Source: Streptomyces sp. NBC_00285 (GTDB lineage Bacteria; Actinomycetota; Actinomycetes; Streptomycetales; Streptomycetaceae). Taken from it: a stretch of DNA of 64,000 nucleotides. The notes below the pieces were generated by a model. That model had not been told where the DNA came from, ran no database searches, and saw only the letters and a program-made list of their open reading frames with translations. The stretch's first letter is position 1. Each line of letters opens with the position of its first letter. Shown here piece after piece: positions 43,134 through 52,493 of the stretch. Both the position numbers and the translations under genes were made by a program. The stretch covers positions 9,734,001-9,798,000 of the forward strand of contig NZ_CP108055.1 of the NCBI RefSeq assembly GCF_036174265.1, written 5' to 3'.

Positions 43134-43951
43134 AGTCCCCCACGGGAAAGCGCCGTTACACCGTCATCGGCCTCGTCCTCACCGCCGTGATGCTGTTCCC
43201 GGTGTACTGGATGGTGAACGTCTCCCTCACCCCCCAGCAGGACATGCGCAAGAGTCCACCCGACCTGCTGCCCCTGCACCCCACCTTCGAGGGCTACCGC
43301 GCCGTCCTGAACGACCAGATGCCCTACCTCGGCACCAGCCTGCTCATCGGCGCGGGCACGGTCGTCCTCACCCTGGTACTTGCCGCCCCGGCCGGCTTCG
43401 CACTGGCCAAGCTCCGCCCCTGGGGCGGGAGTTCGCTCGGCCTGGTCCTGCTGGTGGCCCAGATGATCCCCGGAATCGTCATGGCGATGGGCTTCTACGG
43501 CATCTTCCTCGACCTCGGGCTGCTGAACTCCTGGTGGGGCCTGATCGTCGCGGACTCCACCATCGCCGTGCCGTTCGGCGTCATGATCTTCACGGCCTTC
43601 ATGTCCGGGATCCCCGGCGAACTCATCGCCGCGGCCCGGATCGACGGCGCCGGCACCTTCCGTACCTTCCGCTCCGTCGTCCTGCCGGTGAGCCGCAACG
43701 CGATCGTCACGGTCTCGCTGTTCAGCTTCCTGTGGGCCTGGTCCGACTTCGTCTTCGCCAACACCCTCGACGGCGGCGGCGACTGGCGGCCGATCACACT
43801 CGGCATCTACCACTACATCGGCAACAACAACCAGGAGTGGAACGCGATCATGGCCACCGCCGTCGTCGCGTCCCTGCCCGCAGCGGTCCTGCTGGTCCTC
43901 GCCCAGCGCTATGTGGCCGCGGGCGTCACCGCGGGCGCGGTCAAGGACTGA
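43130..43951 (+). CDS. Carbohydrate ABC transporter permease (MalG-type)
   Basis: The 273-residue protein has six spans and an EAA loop (IAAARIDGAGTFRTFRSVVLPVS). GTG at 43130 is coupled to the preceding permease. It is the second half of the sugar channel and the last transporter gene in the cluster. Confidence 0.92.
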   Translation: MKSPTGKRRYTVIGLVLTAVMLFPVYWMVNVSLTPQQDMRKSPPDLLPLHPTFEGYRAVLNDQMPYLGTSLLIGAGTVVLTLVLAAPAGFALAKLRPWGGSSLGLVLLVAQMIPGIVMAMGFYGIFLDLGLLNSWWGLIVADSTIAVPFGVMIFTAFMSGIPGELIAAARIDGAGTFRTFRSVVLPVSRNAIVTVSLFSFLWAWSDFVFANTLDGGGDWRPITLGIYHYIGNNNQEWNAIMATAVVASLPAAVLLVLAQRYVAAGVTAGAVKD

Positions 43952-44144
43952 TCCGCGGATGCCCGCCGCCCGCGGTCCACCGACCCGCCGGGACCGCGCT
44001 TCGCCCCCGTCCCTTCGGCACACCCCGTAGAGCTGTCTTTCGTCACGAGGGCCCACGTCCCGCGTAACCGGCCGGCCCCGAGCCGTCGCCTTCCCCGGCG
44101 CACCGCGCCACGGCAAGATCCCCTCCAGCCCAGGAGAGCCGCTG

Positions 44145-45914
44145 ATGTCATACCTGAGCTCCCGCCACCGCCTCAGAGGAACCCTCGGCCGCGTGAGCGC
44201 CGCCGCCCTCGCCACGACCCTGGCCGCCACGGCCGTCGCCCTGTCGGGCCCGTCGGCCCAGGCCACCCCCTCCTCCTCCACCACCCTGGTCGTCAACGCC
44301 GCGCAGACCCTGCGGTCCGTCACCCATGTCGGCACGGGCAGCCTCTACGGCCTCGCCGACGACAGCACCCCCTCCGACAGCCTGACCAAGGCGCTGAAGC
44401 CGAACACCTTCGTGCAGATGGCACCGGGCGGTTCCCAACTGCCCAACGGCGAACCCAAGCCCGCCGGTGACGCCCTGGTCGTGGCGCCCAAGGCCGCCCG
44501 CGCCGGGGCGAAGGTCGTCGCCCGTATGCCGGACTGGTACCCCGACTTCCCCTACAAGTGGGTCAGCATGAGCGACTGGCTGTCCGCCGTGGACAAGCAG
44601 ATCGCCGCCGTGAAGGCCTCCAGCGCCACCAACATCTCGGCCTGGGCCATCTGGAACGAACCGGACGGGAACTGGGACACCGCCAAGGCCGGCCCCTTCG
44701 ACGCCGCCTGGAACACGACGTACAAGGAGATCCGCTCCAAGGACACCACCACCCCGATCCAGGGCCCGAGCTTCGCGACGTACACCCGGGCCAAGATGCA
44801 GACGTTCCTCCAGGACGCCATCGCCAACAATGCCGTCCCCGACGTCATCGCCTGGCACGAACTGCAGACCAGCTCGACCATCGCCGCGCACATCGCCGAC
44901 TACCGCGCCCTGGAGACCAGCCTCGGCATCAGCCCGCGGCCGATCGACATCGAGGAGTACGGCACACCCGCCGAGATGGGCAACTCCGGCGCCCTCATCG
45001 GCTACGCCGCCAAGTTCGAGCGCGGCGGCGTCCGCAACGCCGAACTCGCCTTCTGGAACCACTACGGCACCCTCGGCGACACCCTCACCGACACCGGCGG
45101 CTCGCCCAACGGCTCGTACTGGACGTACAAGTGGTACGGCGACATGTCCGGGAACATGCTCACCACCACCCCTCCCGCCCAGACCGGCATCGACGGGCTC
45201 GCCTCCCTCAACGGCTCCGGCAATCAGATCAGCGTCATAGCGGGCGGCTGCAGCGGCTCCTGCGCGGTCACCGTCAACGGCCTCTCCTCCCTGTCGGCCT
45301 TCGGCTCCACGGTCCACGTGAAGCTGGAGTACAGCCCCAACACCGGCCGCACCACCGCCTCCTCCGGCCCGATCACCGTCTCCGACGCCGACTACACGGT
45401 CTCGGGCGGCTCCATCACCGTGCCGGTGGCCATGAACGCCACCGACGGCTACCACCTGGTCGTCACCCCCAGCGGCACCAACACCTCGCTGGCCGGCCGC
45501 TACCAGATCACCAACAAGAACAGCGGCCTCGCCCTGGACACCAGCGGCGCGGGCACCGCCCAGGGCACTTCGGTCGTGCAGGCCACGTCCACCACAGGTA
45601 CCGACCAGAACTGGACCCTCGTAGCCGCGGGTTCGGGCCTGTACAAGATCGTCAACCAGAAGAGCGGGCTGCTGCTCGGCATCACCAACGCGGGCACCGC
45701 CGACGGCGGCACCGCCCTGATCTGGGGTGACAACGGCACCGCAGACCATCTCTGGCAGCTCATCCCGGCCCGCAACGGCTACTACAAGATCGCCAACTAC
45801 AACAGCGGCCGTCTGCTCGGCGTGGACCAGATGAGCACGTCCTCCGGTGCGCAGGTCCTGCAGTGGTCCGACAACGGCACCGACGACCACCTCTGGAAAC
45901 TGACCGCCCGCTGA
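44145..45914 (+). CDS. Secreted clan GH-A-like glycosidase with C-terminal RICIN (CBM13) domain
   Basis: The 589-residue protein has a signal peptide (cleavage near SAQATP). Its TIM-barrel-like catalytic part has AIWNEPDGNW (E172, acid/base candidate) and PIDIEEYG (E270 or E271, nucleophile candidate), resembling GH39-type enzymes. A beta-sandwich follows at about 365-450. The C-terminal beta-trefoil has three QxW-like repeats (DQNW, DHLW, DHLW) that bind sugars. It probably releases oligosaccharides outside the cell for the adjacent importer. ATG at 44145 follows AGGAGA. Confidence 0.85.
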   Translation: MSYLSSRHRLRGTLGRVSAAALATTLAATAVALSGPSAQATPSSSTTLVVNAAQTLRSVTHVGTGSLYGLADDSTPSDSLTKALKPNTFVQMAPGGSQLPNGEPKPAGDALVVAPKAARAGAKVVARMPDWYPDFPYKWVSMSDWLSAVDKQIAAVKASSATNISAWAIWNEPDGNWDTAKAGPFDAAWNTTYKEIRSKDTTTPIQGPSFATYTRAKMQTFLQDAIANNAVPDVIAWHELQTSSTIAAHIADYRALETSLGISPRPIDIEEYGTPAEMGNSGALIGYAAKFERGGVRNAELAFWNHYGTLGDTLTDTGGSPNGSYWTYKWYGDMSGNMLTTTPPAQTGIDGLASLNGSGNQISVIAGGCSGSCAVTVNGLSSLSAFGSTVHVKLEYSPNTGRTTASSGPITVSDADYTVSGGSITVPVAMNATDGYHLVVTPSGTNTSLAGRYQITNKNSGLALDTSGAGTAQGTSVVQATSTTGTDQNWTLVAAGSGLYKIVNQKSGLLLGITNAGTADGGTALIWGDNGTADHLWQLIPARNGYYKIANYNSGRLLGVDQMSTSSGAQVLQWSDNGTDDHLWKLTAR

Positions 45915-45930
45915 CCCTCGGCCACCAGTG

Positions 45931-45964
45931 CCCCGCGCCCGCCGCCCGTGCGGCGGGCGCGGGG
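45931..45964. terminator. Strong bidirectional hairpin
   Basis: A perfect 15-bp stem (45931-45945 with 45950-45964) with loop CCGT lies between the convergent glycosidase and aldo/keto reductase genes. All pairs are G-C and there is no T tract. Confidence 0.75.
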
Positions 45965-45990
45965 CCCCCAGGTCTCTGACAAAGCCCCGA

Positions 45991-46962
45991 TCAGCTGTAG
46001 AAGTTCTTCGGCCAGCGGTGCTTGGCCAGCAGCTCCAGCTCGTGGCCGGTCAGGGGCGGCGCGTCGGCGACGGCGGCGTTGCGTTCCACGTTCGTCAGGG
46101 ACCGCATCCCGACAATCACTGTGGAGAGCGCCTGCCCGGCGAGCGCGAACCGCAGCGCTGTGGAAGCGAGTTCGTCGATGCCGATCCCCAGGTCGGTGAT
46201 GAGCGCGTCCACGTGCTCCTCGACCTGGGCAGGCCGGTCGTCCCTGAAGTACCAGTTGCGCCAGTCACCTTCGGGGAAGGCGACACTCGCCCGGACCGAG
46301 CCCGTCAGGGCTCCCTCGTCGAGAGCGACCCGCCCGATCACGCCGACGCCGTACTCCTCGCAGGCCGGCAACAGGGCGTCGGACGGGGCCTGCTCGAAGA
46401 TGTTGTAGATGACCTGGACCGCGTCCAGTACCCCGGTGCGCAGCAGCGTGAGCACGTTCTCGGGCTGATGATCCTTGACCGAGATCCCGAAGGCCCTGAT
46501 CTTGCCCTCCTGCTTGAGGGCGCCCACCGTCTCCAGCCAGTCACCGCGGCCGGTCCACTCGTCCTCCCAGGTGTGCAGCTGAAGGAGGTCGACGTGGTCG
46601 CGGCCCAGTTCACGCAGACTCGTCTCGAGGCTCTCCCGCAGGTGCGAGCCGGGGAAGACCTCGTCGGGGTGGAGCCCGCTGGAGGCCAGGGAGACCGGGA
46701 CCTTCGGCCCGACCTTGGTCGCCACGAGCACCCCGTCACCGCCCCCAGGGCGCTCCCGCAGCGCACGGCCCACGACACGCTCACTGCGGTCGTACGCCCG
46801 GGCGGTGTCGATGAAGGTGAGGCCCAGGTCGAGGGCATGGTGCAGGGCTCTGACACCGGAGTCGTCGTCCGCGCCGACCCAGGCTCCCTGGCCCAGCCCC
46901 CAGGCGCCGTACCCGATCTCTGACACGGACAGTCCGGTGCGGCCGAGGTCCCGATGACGCAT
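45991..46962 (-). CDS. Aldo/keto reductase
   Basis: The 323-residue TIM-barrel enzyme has the full catalytic tetrad: D52 and Y57 (FIDTARAYDRSE), K83 (VATKVGP) and H130 (LLQLHTW). It should reduce aldehydes, ketones or sugars with NADPH. ATG at 46962 begins the family-typical RHRDLGRTGLSVSEIGYG. It could act on sugars from the neighbouring cluster, but its opposite strand gives no firm link. Confidence 0.9.
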   Translation of the reverse strand: MRHRDLGRTGLSVSEIGYGAWGLGQGAWVGADDDSGVRALHHALDLGLTFIDTARAYDRSERVVGRALRERPGGGDGVLVATKVGPKVPVSLASSGLHPDEVFPGSHLRESLETSLRELGRDHVDLLQLHTWEDEWTGRGDWLETVGALKQEGKIRAFGISVKDHQPENVLTLLRTGVLDAVQVIYNIFEQAPSDALLPACEEYGVGVIGRVALDEGALTGSVRASVAFPEGDWRNWYFRDDRPAQVEEHVDALITDLGIGIDELASTALRFALAGQALSTVIVGMRSLTNVERNAAVADAPPLTGHELELLAKHRWPKNFYS

Positions 46963-47170
46963 GTGCTGTTCAGCTCCCCTGGATGACACGCCGACGACGG
47001 AGGTACCGATCGGTGCGCCTTCCGCCGCCATGACCGATCTGACCGACCTGACCGAGGAACGCTGCAGACGGCGGCGTGTGAAGGCCCGCTCGGCAGGACC
47101 ACCGTATCTCCGGGTAACGCGCGAGCAGGAGGCGAGGGCCCTGGGGCTGTCGCACGGCACGGGCGCCGGA

Positions 47171-47187
47171 CGCGCGGTGGCCGCGCG
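47171..47187 (-). terminator. Possible terminator of STAS gene
   Basis: CGCGCGG (47171-47177) pairs with CCGCGCG (47181-47187) around a 3-nt loop, 10 bp after the stop of the minus-strand STAS gene. Confidence 0.35.
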
Positions 47188-47196
47188 GGGCCGAGG

Positions 47197-47562
47197 TCAG
47201 GTGCTCAGGGCCTGCTCGACGGTGGGGAAGCAGGAGATGATCTCGTCGATTCCGACCAGGCGCAGCAGATACCCGACGGAGTCCTGGGCGCCCGCGATGC
47301 GCAGCCATCCCTGAGCACCGCTCACGCGTCGGTGGACGGTGACGAAGGTGTTGATGCCGCTGGAGTCCATGAAGGTCACGCCGCTGAGATCCGCCACGAT
47401 CCGTGGCGGTGGCGTGCCGTCCTGGGACAGCAGCGCCTGGCTGAGGACGTCCTTGACGTCGTGGTCGATCTCGCCGCGCACGCTCACGACGAGGACGCCG
47501 TCGACCACTGCGTGCTGGGTGGAGAGCCGCCCCGGCCAGTTTTCCTGGTGGATGTCGCTCAC
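47197..47562 (-). CDS. Anti-sigma factor antagonist (STAS domain)
   Basis: The 121-residue single-domain STAS protein contains the phosphorylation motif FMDSSGINTFV. Such proteins, when unphosphorylated, bind anti-sigma kinases and free the sigma factor. GTG at 47562 follows GGAAAG. It is divergent from a HATPase protein gene, its likely kinase partner. Confidence 0.9.
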   Translation of the reverse strand: MSDIHQENWPGRLSTQHAVVDGVLVVSVRGEIDHDVKDVLSQALLSQDGTPPPRIVADLSGVTFMDSSGINTFVTVHRRVSGAQGWLRIAGAQDSVGYLLRLVGIDEIISCFPTVEQALST

Positions 47563-47778
47563 GTCTTTCCGACCGGGCCCGGGCTTGTCCACCCAGGGCT
47601 TGCCCGTACGATTCTGCCCCACCGCCGCGGCGGCACGCGCCCGAACAGCTGCCGGACATCTTTCCTGGTGACATGTATGGCGCCGGCGCGGGTACCTGCG
47701 CACGTCACGGGGGGAGTGAGGGCGAGATACGTGGGATCCCAGGGCGACCGTAACCGCTGTGCCGGAGATCAGTACCTG

Positions 47779-48198
47779 ATGCGAGCCGACTATGCACTGA
47801 AAGGAGACGTCGGCTGTATCGCCGAAGTCCGACAACATGCTGTCGCTTTCCTCGACCGGGCCCGCACCGGCTGTCACCTACCGGTGTCCGAGCGCGCCAC
47901 GGACCACACCCGGCTGGTGGTCAGCGAGCTCGTCACCAACGCGCTCAAGTACGCCCCCGGCCCCGTCCTGATGGAACTGCGCATCGCCGCCCACGCCCTG
48001 GACGTCGTCGTGTGGGACAGCGACCCCACTGTTCCCGCTGTCCTGCCTGCCGATCCTGCCAGGATCGGCCAGCACGGCCTGGAGATCGTCAGAGCCGTCA
48101 CCCAGGACCTCTTCACCGAGCAGGAGCCGGTCGGCAAACGCGTCACGGCCCGCATCGCTCTGTCCGACCCGCTCGGCGACGACACCGAACGCCGCTGA
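47779..48198 (+). CDS. HATPase-domain anti-sigma / serine kinase-like protein
   Basis: The 139-residue protein is a stand-alone GHKL ATPase domain with N-box VVSELVTNALKYAPG and a degenerate G-box RIGQHGLEIV. It resembles RsbW/SpoIIAB-type kinases of Streptomyces. ATG at 47779 is chosen; GTG at 47731 with a GGGCGAG site is an alternative giving 16 more residues. It is divergent from a STAS antagonist gene, forming a probable partner-switching pair. Confidence 0.83.
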   Translation: MRADYALKGDVGCIAEVRQHAVAFLDRARTGCHLPVSERATDHTRLVVSELVTNALKYAPGPVLMELRIAAHALDVVVWDSDPTVPAVLPADPARIGQHGLEIVRAVTQDLFTEQEPVGKRVTARIALSDPLGDDTERR

Positions 48199-48576
48199 GC
48201 GAAATAGCCCTGCCGACCGCTGCCTCATCGGGCGAGAGCGTCGGCTTGGGCTCCCGTGAGTCCTCGGCTCCGAGGAGGGCGGTTCACGCCGAGCGCCCTG
48301 AGGTACATCCCGTCGATCCGGGTATCCCTGCCCGGCCCACCGGACCGATCACCGATTCCGTCGACGTCGCCGGCTCCCGAGCCGACGTCCGCAGGAACGC
48401 ATCCCGGGCCAAGCCCTGGCGCCCACCCACAGCAGGGCCCAGGCGCGACCGTACGCCGGTCTGCCGCCGACGCCGGAGCGGATCGTGGACGTCGCCTCCA
48501 CCGTGCTGCCGCCGCCTACACTTCACCGGTAGAGAGACCGTGAAGCGGGACAAGCGGAACAGCCAGGGGCGGCGGC
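48199..48576. other. Intergenic spacer between partner-switching modules
   Basis: This 378-bp region has no supported gene. It must contain the promoter of the STAS-MEDS operon. No clear operator or hairpin was seen. Confidence 0.4.
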
Positions 48577-48939
48577 GTGGACAGTCCAGGGGAGGCCGAC
48601 GCGCCGTCGGCATCGACGGCCCCGTCCGCAGGTGCCCTGCGTGTGCTCCCGCTGACGGACCGGCCGGGCTGGCAAGCGGTCGGCGAGGTCGGTCTGCTCA
48701 CCCGCCCGGCCTGGGAACAGACGCTGCATCACCTTGCAGTGAGCGACGAAGAGGCGTGCCACTTGGAACTTTCCGCGGTCACCTTCGTCGACGTGGCAGG
48801 CGTCTCGGCCCTGGCGGTGACCGCCCAGGGCCTTCGGCAGGGGCGGCGCATCGTGCTCGAAGAGCCGCCCGCCACCCTGCGGCGCGTTCTGGACATGTTC
48901 TGGCCGGACCTGCCCACTGTCGAGGTGATGACCCGATGA
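48577..48939 (+). CDS. STAS-domain protein
   Basis: The 120-residue protein has a STAS fold with LELSAVTFVDVAGVSALAV. The normal DSSG motif is DVAG here, so the phosphorylatable serine is missing, as in the MEDS-STAS fusion at 20150-20956. GTG at 48577 follows AGGGGCGG. Its TGA overlaps the next start (ATGA), so it is co-translated with the MEDS-HATPase protein. Confidence 0.85.
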   Translation: MDSPGEADAPSASTAPSAGALRVLPLTDRPGWQAVGEVGLLTRPAWEQTLHHLAVSDEEACHLELSAVTFVDVAGVSALAVTAQGLRQGRRIVLEEPPATLRRVLDMFWPDLPTVEVMTR

Positions 48940-49865
48940 CGGCCCTCAGCGCCGAGCTGTTCGTCCACCCCGCCTTGTTCTACTCGGGCGAGGGGGAGTA
49001 CCTGCACGGCACGGTGCCTTTCGTCCGCGCCGGTCTGAAGGCCGGGGAGCCGGTGGCGGTGGCCGTGCCGGGACCGAACCTCGCCATCCTCAGGACCGCC
49101 CTGGGCGAGGACGCCGCACACGTGACGTTCCTCGACATGACCGAGGCGGGACGCAATCCCGGACGGATCATCCCGAAGGTGCTGCGCGCCTTCGCGGACG
49201 CACATCGCCAGACGCGGGTGCGGATCATCGGTGAACCGATCTGGGCCGGCCGCAGCACCGTGGAATACCCGGCGTGCGTGCAGCACGAGGCACTGATCAA
49301 CCCGGCATTCCAAGGCCGGGACGTCACCATCCTGTGCCCCTACGACGCCGACCGGCTCGAAGAGCAGGTACTCACCGACGCGTACGCGACGCATCCCCTG
49401 GTCATCTCCGGAGGCAAGGAACGGACCAGCTCCGCCTACGACCCCGAACACGTGGTCGCACGCTACAACCAGCCTCTGGAGCAGCCGGCGCAGGCCACGG
49501 AACTCGTCTTCGACGCCGACCGGCTGCCGGGCGCCAGGCACTTCGCGGTCGAACAGGCCACGCGGTTCGGTCTGTCCGCTGTCAGCCTGGAGGACGTGGC
49601 CCTCGTCGTGGCCGAGCTGACCACCAACAGCGTCGTGCACGGCGGCGGCTCTGGCACCCTGCGGATGTGGGCCGACGGCGGCCAGGTGGTGTGCGAGGTG
49701 CGCGACCACGGGCACCTGAACGATCCGCTGGCCGGCCGTCGCCCACCCGCACGGGACCAACTCGGCGGCCGGGGCCTGCTGCTGGTGAACTCCCTCGCCC
49801 ACCTCGTGCGCATCCACACCGGCCCCGACGGCACCATCGTTCGCTGCTACATCAGCCAACACTGA
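48936..49865 (+). CDS. MEDS-HATPase regulator (RsbA-like), second copy
   Basis: The 309-residue protein has an N-terminal MEDS domain (FYSGEGEYLHGTVPFVRAGL) and a C-terminal HATPase_c_2 domain (VVAELTTNSVVHGGGSGTLR and GGRGLLLVNSL). It is a paralogue of the protein at 19185-20153 with the same layout. In both loci it is coupled (ATGA) to a STAS-bearing gene. It probably senses a small ligand or redox state through MEDS and acts on a STAS partner. Confidence 0.87.
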   Translation: MTALSAELFVHPALFYSGEGEYLHGTVPFVRAGLKAGEPVAVAVPGPNLAILRTALGEDAAHVTFLDMTEAGRNPGRIIPKVLRAFADAHRQTRVRIIGEPIWAGRSTVEYPACVQHEALINPAFQGRDVTILCPYDADRLEEQVLTDAYATHPLVISGGKERTSSAYDPEHVVARYNQPLEQPAQATELVFDADRLPGARHFAVEQATRFGLSAVSLEDVALVVAELTTNSVVHGGGSGTLRMWADGGQVVCEVRDHGHLNDPLAGRRPPARDQLGGRGLLLVNSLAHLVRIHTGPDGTIVRCYISQH

Positions 49866-49996
49866 CCCCGCCTCGGCAGGTGGGGGGCCGGCGGCCGGCT
49901 TCTCGGCGCACTGCCGGGTCCTCGGATCGCGGGGTACGACGTGTCGGGCGGGCAGGAAGTACCTACGGTGACGGGACGACTCCGCTGTCCGAGCTC

Positions 49997-50689
49997 GTGG
50001 ACCGGGCGGTGCGCACGCCGAGCAGCCGGCGGCTGACCCCTGAGGGCTTCCGCGCCCCGAACATCCCGCCGGACGCCTGCGTCGAACAGGGCGAGCGCGC
50101 GGTGCTGTTCACCCTGCCGGGCACCCCCGTCCTCTTCTACGGCGAGGAACTCGGCATGGGCGAGAACCTTGCCGCCGAGGGACGTCAAGCCGTACGCACT
50201 CCCATGCAATGGACCCCGGAGAAGGGCGCGGGGTTTTCCACCGCATCGCCGGACACGTTGCCCAATCCGCTGGTGGACGGGGCGTTCGGTCCCCGGAAGA
50301 TCAACGTGTACGAGCAGAGCCGTGACCCCGACTCACTGCTCAGCCGCATGCGTTCCTTCATCGAACGCTACCGGGGGAGCCCCGAACTGGCCTGGGGTGG
50401 CTACCGCCTGGTGGAGACGGGGGAGCAAGCGGTGCTGGCACACGTCTGCCGTGCAGGCGACGGCACGGTACTGGCCGTGCACAACTTCGCGGACCGGCCC
50501 CTCACCGTACGGCTGGAGATCCACGAGGCCGGAGCGGGCGAGCAGTTGACGGACCTGCTCGACGAGAAACACACCGCTCTCAAGGCGTCCGAGGACGATC
50601 TGTTCCGCGTCGACCTGCCTGCCTACGGTTACCGGTGGCTCCGTGTCGGCACCCCGGCGGACGACCCCGAAAGGGTTGCTTGCGGCTGA
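49997..50689 (+). pseudogene. 5'-truncated GH13 alpha-amylase-family gene
   Basis: From about position 50098 the frame matches the C-terminal third of trehalose-synthase-like GH13 enzymes: LPGTPVLFYGEELGMGENL, then RTPMQW and the C-terminal beta domain ending YGYRWLRVG. Full-length relatives have about 540 residues, but only about 200 are present. The catalytic barrel with the nucleophile and acid/base is absent, and no matching sequence lies upstream. In-frame GTG codons at 49997 and 50009 might still allow translation. It is a deletion remnant. Confidence 0.8.
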
Positions 50690-50705
50690 CCTGCCCGTCG
50701 TACCG

Positions 50706-50727
50706 GCGTCGGCTCTCGTGCCGACGC
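50706..50727. terminator. Hairpin after the GH13 remnant
   Basis: GCGTCGGC (50706-50713) pairs with GCCGACGC (50720-50727) around a 6-nt loop, 16 bp after the stop. It is probably the original terminator of the GH13 gene. Confidence 0.5.
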
Positions 50728-50754
50728 GCAGGAGATCTTCCTTCGAGATCATCG

Positions 50755-50786
50755 ATTGCCCCATTGCCCCATTGCCCCATTGCCCC
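50755..50786. repeat. Four perfect tandem copies of an 8-bp unit
   Basis: ATTGCCCC is repeated exactly four times (50755-50786) in the gap between the GH13 remnant and the MFS exporter gene. It is non-coding and may be a slippage-prone tract. Confidence 0.9.
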
Positions 50787-50812
50787 GTCGGTGCCGGCGG
50801 TACGGCCCACCC

Positions 50813-52357
50813 TCAGGAGTGCGGCGGCGACGTCGCGGGACCGGTGGCGCGGCGGGAGGTCATCACGGCGGCGGCGATCGCGGTCGCCGCCAGGATCGCC
50901 CCGGCTGTGGCCAGGGCCGCCTGCGCGGCGGCGCGCGGCGCGTCCGCGCCGGCGAGGTAGATGCCGCCGACGACCGCGACGCCCAGCGTGCCGCCGAGTT
51001 GTTGGACGGCGTTGAGGAGCCCCGCGGCGGAGCCGGTCTCCTGCGGCCCGACACCGCGCAGCGCAGTGGTGAAGAACGGTGGCGTGAACAACCCGGTGCC
51101 CAGGCCCGCGACGGCAAGGGCGAACGGCAGGGCCACGGGGTACGCGTCGGGCGCACTCGCCCGGTAGGCGAGGACGGCCCCGGCCAGGCCGGTGGCGAGG
51201 GTGGCTATGCCGGCGTGCATGACGCGGGTTCCGTGGCGCGGGACCAGACAGGACCCCGCGGCCCATGACCCGACGGCCAGGCCGGTCGACCACGGCAGCA
51301 GTGTCAGACCCGCGGTGAGCGGGCCGCGGCCGAGGCCCAGTTCCAGGTGCAGCACCACGGTGATCATGACGGCGTTCATGACGGCGAAGAACAGCGTTGA
51401 GGTGGCCAGCGCCGCCGGGAACGCGCGGCCCCGCAGCAGTGCCGGTTCGATCAACGGGGCCCGGCCCAGGCGGGCGGTACGGCGCTGATGGGCGACGAAC
51501 AGTGCGAGGACGACAGTGCCCGCCGCGGCGACGGCCCATGCCACCGGGCCCGGGGTGCCGGTGGCCAGCGGGCAGACCATCAGGGCGGTGCCCGTCATCG
51601 CCAGCACGGTCCCGGCGGGGTCGAGGCGCGGGCGGGACGGGGCGCGGTCCTCACGCAGTCGCGGCGCGATCGCCAGCACGGCGACGGCAAGGGGAAGATT
51701 GACGAGGAACACCGCGCGCCACGACGACCCGAACACGTCGGCGTGCGTCAGGACTCCGCCCAGCACCGGCCCGAGCACCGCGGACAGGCCCATGACCGGG
51801 CCGATGGCGCCGAGTGCCTTGGGCAGTTCGTCGCCGTCGAACATCGCGCGGATCAGCCCGAACGTCTGCGGGATGATCAGTGCCGCTGCGGCGCCCTGCA
51901 GTGCGCGCAGTCCGATCAGCGCCTCGGCGTCCGGGGTGAGCGCGCACGCGAGCGAGGTGGCGGCGAACGCGGCGACGCCGACACGGAAGACACGGCGACG
52001 GCCGGCGATGTCGCCCAGCCGGGCGCCGGTCAGCAGCCCGAGCGCGAACGCGAGTGTGTACGAGGCGCTGAACCACGGGATGGCGGCGCTCGCGCCGCCG
52101 AGGTCGGTGTGGATGACCGGGCCGGCGACCTGGACGATCGTCGCGTCGAGGAGGTTCATGGCCTCGGCGACCAGCACCGCGGCCAGGGCGAGCCACCGCC
52201 ACCGGTACACGGGCTCCGCCCCCGACGGCCCGGGCACGGACTCAGCCGACGGCTCGGTCGCGCGCGGGGCCCCGGAGAAGGGCGGTGCGTGGCGCACATC
52301 CGGACCCCGATTCCGGCGCGGGTCGGCGGGTGTGCTGCTGTGCGTGGCGCGGGACAT
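50813..52357 (-). CDS. DHA2-family (14-span) MFS exporter
   Basis: The 514-residue protein has fourteen predicted spans. The early DATIVQVAGPVI motif and GARLGDIAGRRRVF are typical of DHA2 drug exporters, and GLSAVLGPVLGGVL is motif C of antiporters. ATG at 52357 follows GGGGAG by 6 bases and precedes a non-conserved 50-residue cytoplasmic tail. It is divergent from a double Lrp/AsnC regulator, which likely controls it. Confidence 0.9.
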   Translation of the reverse strand: MSRATHSSTPADPRRNRGPDVRHAPPFSGAPRATEPSAESVPGPSGAEPVYRWRWLALAAVLVAEAMNLLDATIVQVAGPVIHTDLGGASAAIPWFSASYTLAFALGLLTGARLGDIAGRRRVFRVGVAAFAATSLACALTPDAEALIGLRALQGAAAALIIPQTFGLIRAMFDGDELPKALGAIGPVMGLSAVLGPVLGGVLTHADVFGSSWRAVFLVNLPLAVAVLAIAPRLREDRAPSRPRLDPAGTVLAMTGTALMVCPLATGTPGPVAWAVAAAGTVVLALFVAHQRRTARLGRAPLIEPALLRGRAFPAALATSTLFFAVMNAVMITVVLHLELGLGRGPLTAGLTLLPWSTGLAVGSWAAGSCLVPRHGTRVMHAGIATLATGLAGAVLAYRASAPDAYPVALPFALAVAGLGTGLFTPPFFTTALRGVGPQETGSAAGLLNAVQQLGGTLGVAVVGGIYLAGADAPRAAAQAALATAGAILAATAIAAAVMTSRRATGPATSPPHS

Positions 52358-52493
52358 GCTCTCTCCCCTGCGGTGTCCGGGACGGTGGCCGCCCCGGTGA
52401 GGCGTCCGGTGACCACCGTGCCGCTCATCCCGCATCAGCTTCTATCCTTGAACCGTAGATGAGCGATTACTTCCATACAGCTCGGCTGGTTCG

